A DNA stretch of 64,000 nucleotides from Actinoplanes aureus (GTDB taxonomy: Bacteria; Actinomycetota; Actinomycetes; Mycobacteriales; Micromonosporaceae). How positions within the stretch are numbered: position 1 is the first letter of the stretch; the number at the start of each line of letters is the position of its first letter. A program made the translations under genes and the position numbers. This document shows, one piece after another, positions 38,913-48,200 of this stretch. The stretch covers positions 186,001-250,000 of the forward strand of contig NZ_JADQTO010000009.1 of assembly GCF_015704865.1 (NCBI RefSeq), in the 5' to 3' direction. The notes beneath the pieces were generated by a model, which saw nothing but the letters and a program-made list of their open reading frames with translations, did no database searches and was not told the DNA's origin.

Positions 38913-39986
38913 ATGTCCGTGACTCCTCCACTCTCCGCACCCGCGATCGGTGTGGCCGTAGTCGGGGCCGGTTACTGGGGCCCCAATCTCGTCCGCAACT
39001 TCCAGGGCAGCACCGCGTTCCGCCTGCACTGGCTCTGTGACCTCGACGTCGAGCGGGCCCAGCGGGTTCTCGGCGGGTATTCGACGGTCCGGGTCTCCGC
39101 CGACCTCGACGAGGTCCTCGCCGATCCGGACGTGCACGCCGTCGCGATCGCCACCCCGGCCGGCACGCATCTGCCGGTGGCGATGGCCGCGTTGCGCGCC
39201 GGCAAACACGTGCTGGTCGAGAAGCCGCTCGCCGCGACCTACACCGAGGGGCTGCGGCTCGTCGAGGAGGCCGAGCGGCGCGGGCTGACGCTGATGTGCG
39301 ACCACACCTACTGCTACACCCCGGCGGTGCTGCGCGTGCGCGAGCTGCTGCACGCCGGTGAGCTGGGCGAGCTGCACTTCCTCGATTCGGTACGGATCAA
39401 CCTGGGCCTGGTCCAGCGCGACATCGACGTGGTCTGGGATCTGGCACCCCACGACCTGTCGATCCTGGACTTCGTGCTGCCGCCGGCGGTACGCCCGGTC
39501 GCCGTCGCGGCGCACGGTGCGGACGGCATCGGCGCCGGGCGGGCCTGCGTGGCGTACCTGACGTTGCAGCTGAGCAACGGCGCGATCGCCCACATCCATG
39601 TGAACTGGCTGTCCCCGGTGAAGATCCGCACGGCGATCTTCGGCGGGTCGAAGCGGACCCTGGTGTGGGACGACCTCAATCCGAGCCAGCGGCTGTCGCT
39701 CTACGACCGGGGTGTGGACGTGGCGTCACCGGAGGAGCTCGGTGACGAGCAGCGGCGGGACATCCTGGTGTCGTACCGCTCCGGCGACATGGTGGCGCCG
39801 GCGCTCCCCGAGCGGGAGGCGCTGCGGACCATGGTGGAGGAGTACGCGCGGGCGATCACGACCGGCACGCCCGCCCTCACCGACGGCCGCGCCGGGCTGC
39901 GTGTCCTGGAGATCCTGCAAGCGGCCACCCGGAGCCTGGCCGACGGCGGAGCAATGATCAAGATCGACGAGAGGCACACAGCGTGA
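38913..39986 (+). CDS. Gfo/Idh/MocA-family sugar dehydrogenase (WbpB/WlbA-like)
   Basis: A 357-residue NAD-dependent oxidoreductase. The Rossmann loop is VAVVGAGYWGPNLVRNFQG, the catalytic Lys is in VEKPLAATY, and the catalytic His is in WDLAPHDLSILDFVLP. The segment DHTYCYTPAVLRVRELLHAG is usual in enzymes that oxidise C3 of UDP-GlcNAc-derived sugars (WbpB, WlbA). It is gene 1 of six coupled genes; its stop overlaps the next start (GTGA, 39983-39986). A 3-keto sugar for the downstream aminotransferase is the expected product, but this is inferred. Confidence 0.87.
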   Translation: MSVTPPLSAPAIGVAVVGAGYWGPNLVRNFQGSTAFRLHWLCDLDVERAQRVLGGYSTVRVSADLDEVLADPDVHAVAIATPAGTHLPVAMAALRAGKHVLVEKPLAATYTEGLRLVEEAERRGLTLMCDHTYCYTPAVLRVRELLHAGELGELHFLDSVRINLGLVQRDIDVVWDLAPHDLSILDFVLPPAVRPVAVAAHGADGIGAGRACVAYLTLQLSNGAIAHIHVNWLSPVKIRTAIFGGSKRTLVWDDLNPSQRLSLYDRGVDVASPEELGDEQRRDILVSYRSGDMVAPALPEREALRTMVEEYARAITTGTPALTDGRAGLRVLEILQAATRSLADGGAMIKIDERHTA

Positions 39987-40951
39987 CTGGGGTACAGATC
40001 GAGGGCGCGCGCGCCCTCGTCACCGGCGGGGCGGGCACCATCGGTTCGCACGTCGTCGACGAGCTGGTCCGCGGCGGGGCCGCCGAGATCGTCGTTCTGG
40101 ACAACTTCGTCCGGGGCCGCCGGGAGAACCTGGCCGGGGCCCTCTCGTCCGGCACGGCCGTGCGGCTCGTCGACGGGGACATCCGGGACCAGGCGCTCCT
40201 CCGTGAGCTGACCGCCGGGCAGGACCTGGTCTTCCACCTGGCCGCGATCCGGATCACGCAGTGCGCGGAGGAGCCGCGGCTGGCCAACGAGGTTCTGGTG
40301 GACGGCACGTTCAACGTGATCGAGGCGGCCGCGGAGGCGGGCGTCAAGAAGCTGGTGGCGTCGTCGTCGGCGTCGGTCTACGGGCTGGCCGAGGAGTTCC
40401 CGACCACCGAGCGGCACCATCCGTACAACAACGACACGTTCTACGGCGCGGCGAAGGCGTTCAACGAGGCGATGCTGCGCAGCTTCCACGCCATGAAGGG
40501 CCTGGACTACGTGGCCCTGCGCTACTTCAACGTGTACGGCCCGCGGATGGACATCCACGGCCTCTACACCGAGGTGCTGATCCGCTGGATGGAGCGGATC
40601 GAGTCGGGCTCTCCCCCGCTGATCCTCGGCGACGGCCTGCAGACCATGGACTTCGTGCACGTCGCCGACATCGCCCGGGCCAATATCCTGGCCGCCCGCG
40701 CCGACGTCACCGACGAGGTGTTCAACATCGCCAGCGGCACCGAGACCAGCCTGGCGGAGCTGGCCGCCGCGCTCAGCGCCGTGATGAAGTCCGACCTGGC
40801 GCCGGAGCACGGGCCGGCCCGCGCGGTCAACGGTGTCACGCGCCGCCTGGCCAGCACCGACGCCGCCTGGGACAAGCTCGGCTTCCGGGCCGAGCTCAGC
40901 CTCACCGAGGGCCTGCAGGGCCTGGTCGACTGGTGGCGGTCGTCGCGATGA
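39983..40951 (+). CDS. NAD-dependent epimerase/dehydratase (extended SDR)
   Basis: A 322-residue extended SDR acting on nucleotide sugars. The NAD loop is TGGAGTIGSHVVDELVRGG, the acid VDGDIRD follows, and the catalytic Ser and Tyr-xxx-Lys are in SSSASVYG and FYGAAKAFNEAML (Y and K spaced by three). The C-terminal substrate domain has NVYGPRMDIHGLYTEVLIRW. Activity may be 4-epimerase or 4,6-dehydratase; the residues seen do not decide. The start is a GTG overlapping the preceding stop, and the stop overlaps the next start (ATGA at 40948-40951). Confidence 0.88.
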   Translation: MTGVQIEGARALVTGGAGTIGSHVVDELVRGGAAEIVVLDNFVRGRRENLAGALSSGTAVRLVDGDIRDQALLRELTAGQDLVFHLAAIRITQCAEEPRLANEVLVDGTFNVIEAAAEAGVKKLVASSSASVYGLAEEFPTTERHHPYNNDTFYGAAKAFNEAMLRSFHAMKGLDYVALRYFNVYGPRMDIHGLYTEVLIRWMERIESGSPPLILGDGLQTMDFVHVADIARANILAARADVTDEVFNIASGTETSLAELAAALSAVMKSDLAPEHGPARAVNGVTRRLASTDAAWDKLGFRAELSLTEGLQGLVDWWRSSR

Positions 40952-42066
40952 TCCCGGTCATGATCCCCCAGCTCGGGGAGGAAGAGGCGCAGGCCGCGGC
41001 CGAGGCGATCCGCTCCGGATGGGTCGCCCAGGGACCCCGGGTGGCCCGCTTCGAGCAGGAGTTCGCGGCGGCGGTCGGCTCCGGCCACGGTGTCGCGGTG
41101 TCGTCCTGCACGACCGGGCTGCATCTGTCGCTCGTACTGCTGGACATCGAGCCCGGCGACGAGGTGATCGTGCCGTCGCTGTCGTTCATCGCCACCGCCA
41201 ACGCGGTCCGCTACGTGGGCGCGACGCCGATCTTCGCCGACGTGGACCTGGCCACCGGCAACGTCACGGTGGAGACCGTCGACGCGGTGCGCACCCCGCG
41301 GACCCGGGCGGTCATCGCGGTGCACCAGGGCGGCGTGCCGTTCGACACGGCCGCGCTGCGTAAGGCGGCCGACGGGTGGGGGGTCGCGCTGGTCGAGGAC
41401 GCCGCCTGCGCGGCAGGTTCCACGGTGTACGGCCAGCCGGCCGGCACCGGCGCCCGGGTGGCGGCGTGGTCGTTCCACCCGCGCAAGCTGCTCACCACCG
41501 GTGAGGGCGGCATGGTCACCGTGGACGACGCCTCCTCTGCGGCTCGCCTGCGGCGGCTCCGGGAGCACGGGATGAACGTGTCCGCCGCCGACCGGCATGC
41601 CAGCAAGCAGCCCGTGCTGGAGGCGTACCTGGAGACCGCTTTCAACTACCGGATGACCGACATCCAGGCGGCCGTCGGACTTGTGCAGCTCGGCCGGCTG
41701 CCCGGGATGGTCGCCCAGCGCCGCGAGCTGGCCGCCCGCTACCACTCGCTGCTGGCCGATGTCGACGGTCTGGTCCCGGTGCGGGATCCGGCCTACGGGC
41801 AGACCAACTACCAGTCGTTCTGGGTGCTGCTGGACGGCTTCCCGGTCAGCCGGGACGAGGTGCTCGTTTCCCTCGCGGAACAGGGCATCTCCGCGCGGCG
41901 CGGGATCATGGCGGCACACCTGGAGCCGGCGTACGCGGACGTGACGCCGGGACCCCTGCCGGTCACCGAACGGATCACCCGCGACTCGCTGATCCTGCCG
42001 CTGCACCACAAGCTCACCGGCGAGGACCAGGAGCACATCGCCGGCGTCCTGCGCGGTCTCGCATGA
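40948..42066 (+). CDS. DegT/DnrJ/EryC1/StrS-family sugar aminotransferase (1)
   Basis: A 372-residue PLP enzyme. The cofactor Lys is K180 in WSFHPRKLLTTGEGGMV. Other family marks are SGWVAQGPRVARFEQEFAAA at the start, VEDAACAAGS (PLP ring Asp) and NYRMTDIQAAVGLVQL. The FHPRK..TTGEGG style is most common in 4-aminotransferases (ArnB/PerA-like), but this is a weak clue. It transfers an amino group from Glu to a keto sugar. Start and stop overlap the neighbours by 4 bases each. Confidence 0.88.
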   Translation: MIPVMIPQLGEEEAQAAAEAIRSGWVAQGPRVARFEQEFAAAVGSGHGVAVSSCTTGLHLSLVLLDIEPGDEVIVPSLSFIATANAVRYVGATPIFADVDLATGNVTVETVDAVRTPRTRAVIAVHQGGVPFDTAALRKAADGWGVALVEDAACAAGSTVYGQPAGTGARVAAWSFHPRKLLTTGEGGMVTVDDASSAARLRRLREHGMNVSAADRHASKQPVLEAYLETAFNYRMTDIQAAVGLVQLGRLPGMVAQRRELAARYHSLLADVDGLVPVRDPAYGQTNYQSFWVLLDGFPVSRDEVLVSLAEQGISARRGIMAAHLEPAYADVTPGPLPVTERITRDSLILPLHHKLTGEDQEHIAGVLRGLA

Positions 42067-43079
42067 CGGCGGTACCCCCCGGACTGTCCCCGGGCCGGCT
42101 GCTGCGGCTGATGCGCCGCTCGGTCGAGGAGACCCGGCTCGATCTGTCCGGTGCGGTCGTGCTGACCGAGGCGGCGACCGGGCCGTACGTGGTCACGCCG
42201 GTGCTGGCGGCGCTGGGCGGCGCGGCCGAGGTGATCGCACTGACCCGCGACACCCGGTACGGCACGGCCGCCGAGGTGCGCCGGCAGACACTGGCGCTCG
42301 CCGAGTCGGCCGGGGTGGCCGGGCGGATCACCGTCACCACCGAGCGGCGCCCGCAGGACTTCGCCCGCGCCGACGTGGTGACCAACAGCGGCCACGTCCG
42401 CCCGATCGACCAGGCGATGATCGACCTGTTGAAGCCGGACGCAGTCGTACCGCTGATGTTCGAGGCCTGGGAGGCCGAGGCCGGCCGCTCCGATCTCGAC
42501 CTGCCGGCGCTGCGTAAACGCGGGATCGCGGTGGCCGGCACCAACGAGCGGCACCCGGCGGTCGACGTCTTCTCCTACCTCGGGCTGATGGCGGTCAAGC
42601 TGCTGCTCGACGCCGGTGTGCCGGCCTATCGCAGCCGGATCGCCCTGCTCTGCGACAACCCGTTCCGCGATTTCATCAAGCGCGGGCTCACCGGCGTCGG
42701 CGCCCGGGTGACCGTGGCGGCTTCGCTGGCCGAGCTGCTCCGGCGTCCGGCGCCGGACGCGCTGCTCGTGTCCATGCGGCCGACCGGCGCTCCGGTCCTC
42801 GGCGGCGCCGAGATGGACGAGCTGGCCGCTCGCTGGCCGGGGTGCCTCGTCGGGCAGTACTGGGGCGATCTGGACCGGGACGGACTCGCCGGGCGGGGTC
42901 TGCCGGTCTGGCCGGCCTCCGCCCCGGGTGCCGGGCACATGGGTGTACTGCCCTCGGCGGTCGGCCCGGACCCGATCGTCCGCCTGCAGACCGGCGGCCT
43001 GAAAGTGGCGGAGGTGCTACTGCGGCCGGCCGCCGAGCGGACCGCCGCCGATCTGGGGTTCGTGGATGAGCTCGACTGA
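42063..43079 (+). CDS. unrecognised protein of the amino-sugar operon, Rossmann-like
   Basis: A 338-residue soluble protein that I cannot assign to a family. Two alpha/beta halves can be seen: residues ~1-160 with PYVVTPVLAALGGAAEVIAL, VVTNSGHVRPIDQAMIDLLK and PLMFEAWEAEAGRSDLDLPA, and ~180-330 with RIALLCDNPFRDFIKRGLTG and QYWGDLDRDGLAGRGLPVWP. The layout recalls D-2-hydroxyacid dehydrogenases or SAH hydrolase, but no GxGxxG dinucleotide loop is present. A link helix carries GTNERHPAVDVFSYLGLMAV. It is translationally locked between an aminotransferase (4-base overlap) and a formyltransferase (14-base overlap), so a step in the sugar pathway is very likely. No signal peptide or membrane helix. 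Confidence 0.8.
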   Translation: MTAVPPGLSPGRLLRLMRRSVEETRLDLSGAVVLTEAATGPYVVTPVLAALGGAAEVIALTRDTRYGTAAEVRRQTLALAESAGVAGRITVTTERRPQDFARADVVTNSGHVRPIDQAMIDLLKPDAVVPLMFEAWEAEAGRSDLDLPALRKRGIAVAGTNERHPAVDVFSYLGLMAVKLLLDAGVPAYRSRIALLCDNPFRDFIKRGLTGVGARVTVAASLAELLRRPAPDALLVSMRPTGAPVLGGAEMDELAARWPGCLVGQYWGDLDRDGLAGRGLPVWPASAPGAGHMGVLPSAVGPDPIVRLQTGGLKVAEVLLRPAAERTAADLGFVDELD

Positions 43080-44058
43080 GCTGCCCCGCGTGGTTCTGGT
43101 CGGGGTGGGTCCCACCACGGCCACCGCGCTCGCCGGCCTGCTGGACGGTTTCGAGGTGGCGGCGCTGCTGCGGGCCGGGGAGGACGAGGCGACCGCGCTG
43201 GCCGCCCGGCACGGCGTGCCGGTGGTCGGCGACACGTCGGTCGCGTCGCTGCGGCAGGTCGTCGAGCGGGTACGGCCGGACGCGGTGGTGGTGTCCTCGT
43301 ACGACCGGATCCTGCCGCCGGACCTGCTGGCCGGCCGCCCGTTCGTCAACGTGCACTACGCCCCGCTCCCCCGCTACCGGGGCCGGGCCACGGTCAACTG
43401 GGCGATCATCAACGGGGAACCGGACGCCCACATCGCCATCCACTGCCTGGTGCCCGAGCTCGACGCCGGCGGCCTGCTCTTCACCGGCAGCGTGCCGATC
43501 GGACCGGCCGATACCGTGTCGACCCTCTACGAACAGCTCAACGAGCTGCAACGGCGGCATCTCGGCGACGCGATCCGCCGGCGGCTCGGCGGTGACACCG
43601 GCACGCCGCAGGACGAGAGTGCGGCGAGCTACGGCTGCACGCGGCTGCCGGAGGACGGGGAGATCGACTGGACCGGCTCGGCGGTGAGCGTGGATCGCCT
43701 GGTCCGGGCGCTCGCTCCGCCGTTTCCGGCCGCCTACACGTACCTGGGTTTGCGCCGGCTGCTGGTGCATCGCGCCGAGGCACGCTCGGACGCACCGCGG
43801 TTCGAGGGCCGGGTCCCGGGCCGGCCGGTCGGCCGGTCGGCCGCCGAGGGCTGGGTCGACGTGCTCACCGGCGACGGCGTCCTGCGGCTGCACACCGTAC
43901 GACTCGACGGCGACGGGCCGGCGCCCGCCGCCGACGTGATCCGTTCCGTCAAGCAGACCCTCGGCCTGCGCACCTCGGACCTCCTGGCCAGGATCGCCGG
44001 CCTCGAGGACCGGCTGGCCGCCCGCACCTCCGACCCGGCAGGAGCTGTCACACCATGA
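43066..44058 (+). CDS. sugar N-formyltransferase (ArnA/Fmt-like)
   Basis: A 330-residue protein with the formyltransferase fold in its first ~190 residues. The catalytic triad is Asn95, His97 (FVNVHYAPLPRYRGRATVNW) and Asp133 (VPELDAGGLL), as in ArnA and Fmt; the loop that holds N10-formyl-tetrahydrofolate is present. The C-terminal ~130 residues form the small OB-like domain of this group. No tRNA-binding features are seen, and the context with two sugar aminotransferases argues for formylation of an amino sugar. It overlaps the preceding gene by 14 bases and the next by 4. Confidence 0.87.
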   Translation: MSSTELPRVVLVGVGPTTATALAGLLDGFEVAALLRAGEDEATALAARHGVPVVGDTSVASLRQVVERVRPDAVVVSSYDRILPPDLLAGRPFVNVHYAPLPRYRGRATVNWAIINGEPDAHIAIHCLVPELDAGGLLFTGSVPIGPADTVSTLYEQLNELQRRHLGDAIRRRLGGDTGTPQDESAASYGCTRLPEDGEIDWTGSAVSVDRLVRALAPPFPAAYTYLGLRRLLVHRAEARSDAPRFEGRVPGRPVGRSAAEGWVDVLTGDGVLRLHTVRLDGDGPAPAADVIRSVKQTLGLRTSDLLARIAGLEDRLAARTSDPAGAVTP

Positions 44059-45146
44059 ACAGGATTCCGCTCGTCGACCTGGCGGCCGCCCACGCCGAGG
44101 TGGCCGAGGAGGTCGAGGCCGGTTTCAAGCGGATCATCGCAACGACGGCGTTCGTCGGTGGCGCCGAGGTGGCCGCGTTCGAGCAGGAGTACGCCGAGTT
44201 CTCCGGGCTGCCGCACTGTGTCGGCGTGGCGAACGGCACCGACGCCCTGGAACTCGCCCTCCGCGCGGTCGGCGTCGGCCCCGGTGCCGAGGTGATCCTG
44301 CCGGCCAACACGTTCATCGCGACGGCCGAGGCGGTGGCGCGCGCGGGCGGGACGGTCGTGCTGGTGGACTGCGATCCGCGTACCTATCTGATCGATGTCG
44401 AGGCTGCCCTCGCGGCCGTCACGCCGGCCACCCGGGCGATCGCGCCGGTGCACCTGTACGGCCAGCTCGCGCCGGTCGAGCGGCTGCGCGCCGGCCTGGC
44501 CGGCCGGGACGTGGCGATCGTGGAGGACGCCGCCCAGTGCCAGGGCGCCACCCGGCACGGTTCCGGCGCCGGTGCCGGCGGCATCGCCGCCACCAGCTTC
44601 TACCCGGGCAAGAACCTCGGCGCGTACGGTGACGCCGGCGCCGTCGTCACCGCGTCACCGGAGTGGGCGACCACGGTCCGGACGCTGGGCAGTCACGGCG
44701 GCCTGAAGCGGTACACCCACGACCTGATCGGCGTGAACAGCCGCCTCGACGGCCTCCAGGCGGTCGTGCTGCGCGCCAAGCTGGCCCGGCTGGCCGACTG
44801 GAACGCGCGGCGCCGTGCCGCGGCCGCCCGCTACGACGAGTTGCTCGCCGGTCTGGACGTGGTGCTGCCGGTGACCCTGGACGGGAACGAGCACGTGTGG
44901 CACATCTACTGCGTCCGGGTGCCGCGCCGCGACGAGGTGCTGTCCCGGTTGAACGCCGCCGGCGTCGGCGCGGCGATTCACTACCCGGTCCCGGTGCACC
45001 GCACCGGCGCTTTCGGTCACCTGGGCGGGTCGTTCCCGAACGCCGAGGCGGCCGCGCCGGAGCTGCTGTCGCTGCCCATCTATCCGCAGATCACACCGGG
45101 CCAGCAGGCCCAGGTGGCGGAGGCACTTGCGGCCGCTCTGGGATAG
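44055..45146 (+). CDS. DegT/DnrJ/EryC1/StrS-family sugar aminotransferase (2)
   Basis: A 363-residue PLP enzyme, distinct from the aminotransferase at 40.9 kb. PLP Lys186 lies in SFYPGKNLGAYGDAGAVV, and the ring Asp in VEDAAQCQGA. The PGKNLGA.GDAG style is that of 3-aminotransferases such as FdtB, WbpE and TylB, which fits the 3-keto product expected from the first gene. The C terminus has IHYPVPVHRTGAFGHLGG and SLPIYPQIT. It is the last of six coupled genes; an intergenic gap of 151 bases follows. Confidence 0.9.
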   Translation: MNRIPLVDLAAAHAEVAEEVEAGFKRIIATTAFVGGAEVAAFEQEYAEFSGLPHCVGVANGTDALELALRAVGVGPGAEVILPANTFIATAEAVARAGGTVVLVDCDPRTYLIDVEAALAAVTPATRAIAPVHLYGQLAPVERLRAGLAGRDVAIVEDAAQCQGATRHGSGAGAGGIAATSFYPGKNLGAYGDAGAVVTASPEWATTVRTLGSHGGLKRYTHDLIGVNSRLDGLQAVVLRAKLARLADWNARRRAAAARYDELLAGLDVVLPVTLDGNEHVWHIYCVRVPRRDEVLSRLNAAGVGAAIHYPVPVHRTGAFGHLGGSFPNAEAAAPELLSLPIYPQITPGQQAQVAEALAAALG

Positions 45147-45244
45147 ACGGACGTGGTCGGCTATGGGCCTATCGGTGGACTCCGCCTCCCGCACTGCGGT
45201 CATATGGTCGTCTGTGGACGGAAGCCCCCACCCGCCCCACCATC

Positions 45245-45266
45245 GACCCTCCCTCAGCGGAGGGTC
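45245..45266 (+). promoter_or_regulatory. leader hairpin upstream of the giant secreted protein
   Basis: GACCCTCC (45245-45252) and GGAGGGTC (45259-45266) are perfect 8-base arms with loop CTCAGC, followed by GTCCGCTTT and the ATG 32 bases on. It may be a 5'-UTR stem of the mRNA or a weak terminator of the operon before it. Confidence 0.45.
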
Positions 45267-45297
45267 GTCCGCTTTCGGTGAACAGGCTGGCACATAG

Positions 45298-48200
45298 ATG
45301 ATTCACACATTTCTCGGCTCCGGCCCACTACGCGGCTCCGTCGCCGCGGCCACGACCGCCGCGCTGGTCGCCGCCTGCCTGATCGGGATGCTCTCCTCCT
45401 CGGCCTCGGCCGCCGAGTGCTCGCCCAACCCGGTGGTGTGCGAGAACGCCAAGGACGGCGCGCCGTCCGACGACTGGGAGATCAACGGCGCGGGTGACGA
45501 CACGGTGCAGGGTTTCGCCACCGACATGAGCGTCAACGCCGGTGCGACGGTCCGCTTCAAGGTGCGCGCCGAGCACGCCTTCACCATCGACATCTACCGG
45601 CTCGGCTATTACGGCGGCGACGGCGCCCGGAAGGTCACCCCGCTCGGGACCTTCCCGGCCCAGAACCAGGAGACCGCTTGCGTCACCGACGAGGTGACCC
45701 AGATCTACGACTGCGGCACCTGGGCGCAGACCGCCGACTGGGCGGTGCCGGCGACCGCTGTCTCCGGCGTCTACCTCGCGGTGCTCAAGCGCACCGACTC
45801 GCTGAAACCGTCCAGCCACATCACCTTCGTGGTACGCGACGACGCCAGCACCTCGGACATCATCTTCAAGACGTCGGACGCGACCTGGCAGGCGTACAAC
45901 ACGTACGGCGGTCCCAGCTTCTACACCGGGCCGCAGGGCCGGGCCACCAAGATCAGCTACAACCGCCCGTTCGCCACCCGCGGCGCGGTCGGCGGCCGGG
46001 ACTTCCTGTTCAGCACCGAGTACCCGACGATCCGCTTCCTGGAGCGCAACGGGTACGACGTCACGTACACCACCGATGTCGACGCCGACCGCCGAGGCGG
46101 GCTGCTCGCCAACCACAAGGTGTTCCTCTCCGTCGGTCACGACGAGTACTGGTCCGGCCCTCAGCGCGCGGCCGTGGAGGCCGCCCGCGACAGCGGGGTC
46201 AGCCTCGCCTTCTTCAGCGGCAACGAGGTCTACTGGAAGACCCGGTGGGAGAACAGCAAGGACGGCACCGACACCGGCCACCGCACGCTGGTCTGCTACA
46301 AGGAGACCTGGGACGCGGCCAAGAGCGACCCGACGTCCGAGTGGACCGGCACCTGGCGTGACCCCCGGTTCAGCCCGCCGTCCAACGGCGGCCGCCCGGA
46401 GAACCAGCTGACCGGCACGCTGTTCCAGGCCAACGAGGTCGACCTGTCGATGGAGGTCCCGGCGGCACACGGCAAGAACCGGTTCTGGCGGGACACCACG
46501 GTCGCCGAGCTGCCGAGCGGCACTAAGGCGACGCTGGCGCCGCACACCATCGGGTACGAGTCCGACGAGGACCTGGACAACGGGTTCCGGCCGGCCGGCC
46601 TGATCCGGCTGTCGGAGACCACCGGCGCGGTGCCGCAGTACCTGGTCGACTTCGGCAAGACGGTCGAGGAGGGCACCACCACCCACCACATGACCCTCTA
46701 CAAGGCGCCCAGCGGCGCGCTGGTCTTCGGCGCCGGCACCATCCAGTACGCGTGGGGTCTCGACGAGCACCACGACACCTCGTTCGACGAGGTCGACCCG
46801 CCGGACAAGCGGATGCAGCAGGCCTTCGTGAACCTGATGGCCGACATGCGGGTGCAGCCGGCCACCCGGATGAGCACGTTGTTCCAGGCCTCGGCGTCGA
46901 CCGACATCACCGGGCCGACGACGACCGTCACCTCACCCGCGGCGGGTTCCTCGGCCGCCAACGGCGCGAAGATCACTGTGTCCGGGACGGCGGCCGACAG
47001 CGGTGGCGTGGTCGCCGGCGTCGAGGTGTCGCTCGACGGCGGCACCACGTGGCACCCGGCCAACGGCACCACCAGCTGGTCGTACACGGGTTACCTGTCC
47101 GGGGACGGCACGGCGGCGATCAAGGCGCGGGCCATCGACGACAGCGCGAACATCGGCGCGGCGACCACCCGCTCGATCCCGCTGACCGGCTCGTCCACCC
47201 TGTTCGGCAGCCGGGTGCCGGCCACCCCGGCGACAAGCGACTCGGACGCCACCGAGCTGGGCGTCAAGTTCGTCCCGCAGACCGACGGCTTCGTCCGGGG
47301 CGTGCGCTTCTACAAGAGCACCGGCAACACCGGCCAGCACGACGGGTCGCTGTGGTCGGTCGATGGCGACCTGCTGGCCAGCGGAACGTTCAGCGAGGAG
47401 ACGGCGAGCGGCTGGCAGACGCTGAACTTCACACTGCCGGTCCCGGTGGTCGGCGGTAACACCTATGTCGCGTCGTACACCGCGCCGAACGGGCGCTTCT
47501 CGGCCGACCAGTGGGCGTTCGCCTTCCAGCCGTGGCAGGCGCCGCCGCTCACCGCGGCACGCCATCAGGATTCCGGCGGCAACGGGGTGTTCGGCGACCC
47601 CGGTGAGTTCCCGGTCAAGTCGTACCGGGCGAGCAACTACTACGTGGACGTGCTGTTCGAATCGTCGGCCCTGACCGCGCCTACCATCACCACGGTGTCC
47701 CCGACGCCGAACGCGTCCTACACGCCCACCTCGGCGCATCCGACGGCCACGTTCAGCAAGCCGATCAACCCGTCGACCGTCCAGTTCACGGTGACCGCCG
47801 ACGGTGGTGCCGCGGTGGCCGGTACGACCTCGTACGACTCGGTGACCAGGACCGCGACGTTCGTGCCGACGGCGCCGCTCGCGGCCGGTCAGAAGTACAA
47901 CGCCCAGGTCAGCGCGTCGGATCCGAACGGTAACCCGACAGCGGCGCCGGCGACCTGGTCGTTCACCACCGATCCCGGCTCGACCACGATCAGCCGGCTG
48001 TTCGCGGCGACCGACGTCCCGGCCAGTCCCGCGGTCAAGGATTCCGGAGCGATCACGCTCGGCGTGCGGTTCACCCCGAGCAGCAACGGCAAGGTGATCG
48101 GCATCCGGTTCTACAAGGGCACCGGCAACGGGGGTACGCACACCGGCAGCCTCTGGTCGTCGACCGGCGGCCGGCTGGAGCAGGCGACGTTCGTGGCCGA

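Noticed and set aside
45147..45297. c-di-GMP or other riboswitch upstream of the giant secreted protein
   Set aside because: Only a simple hairpin is visible; none of the conserved GEMM or ydaO core sequences could be found.
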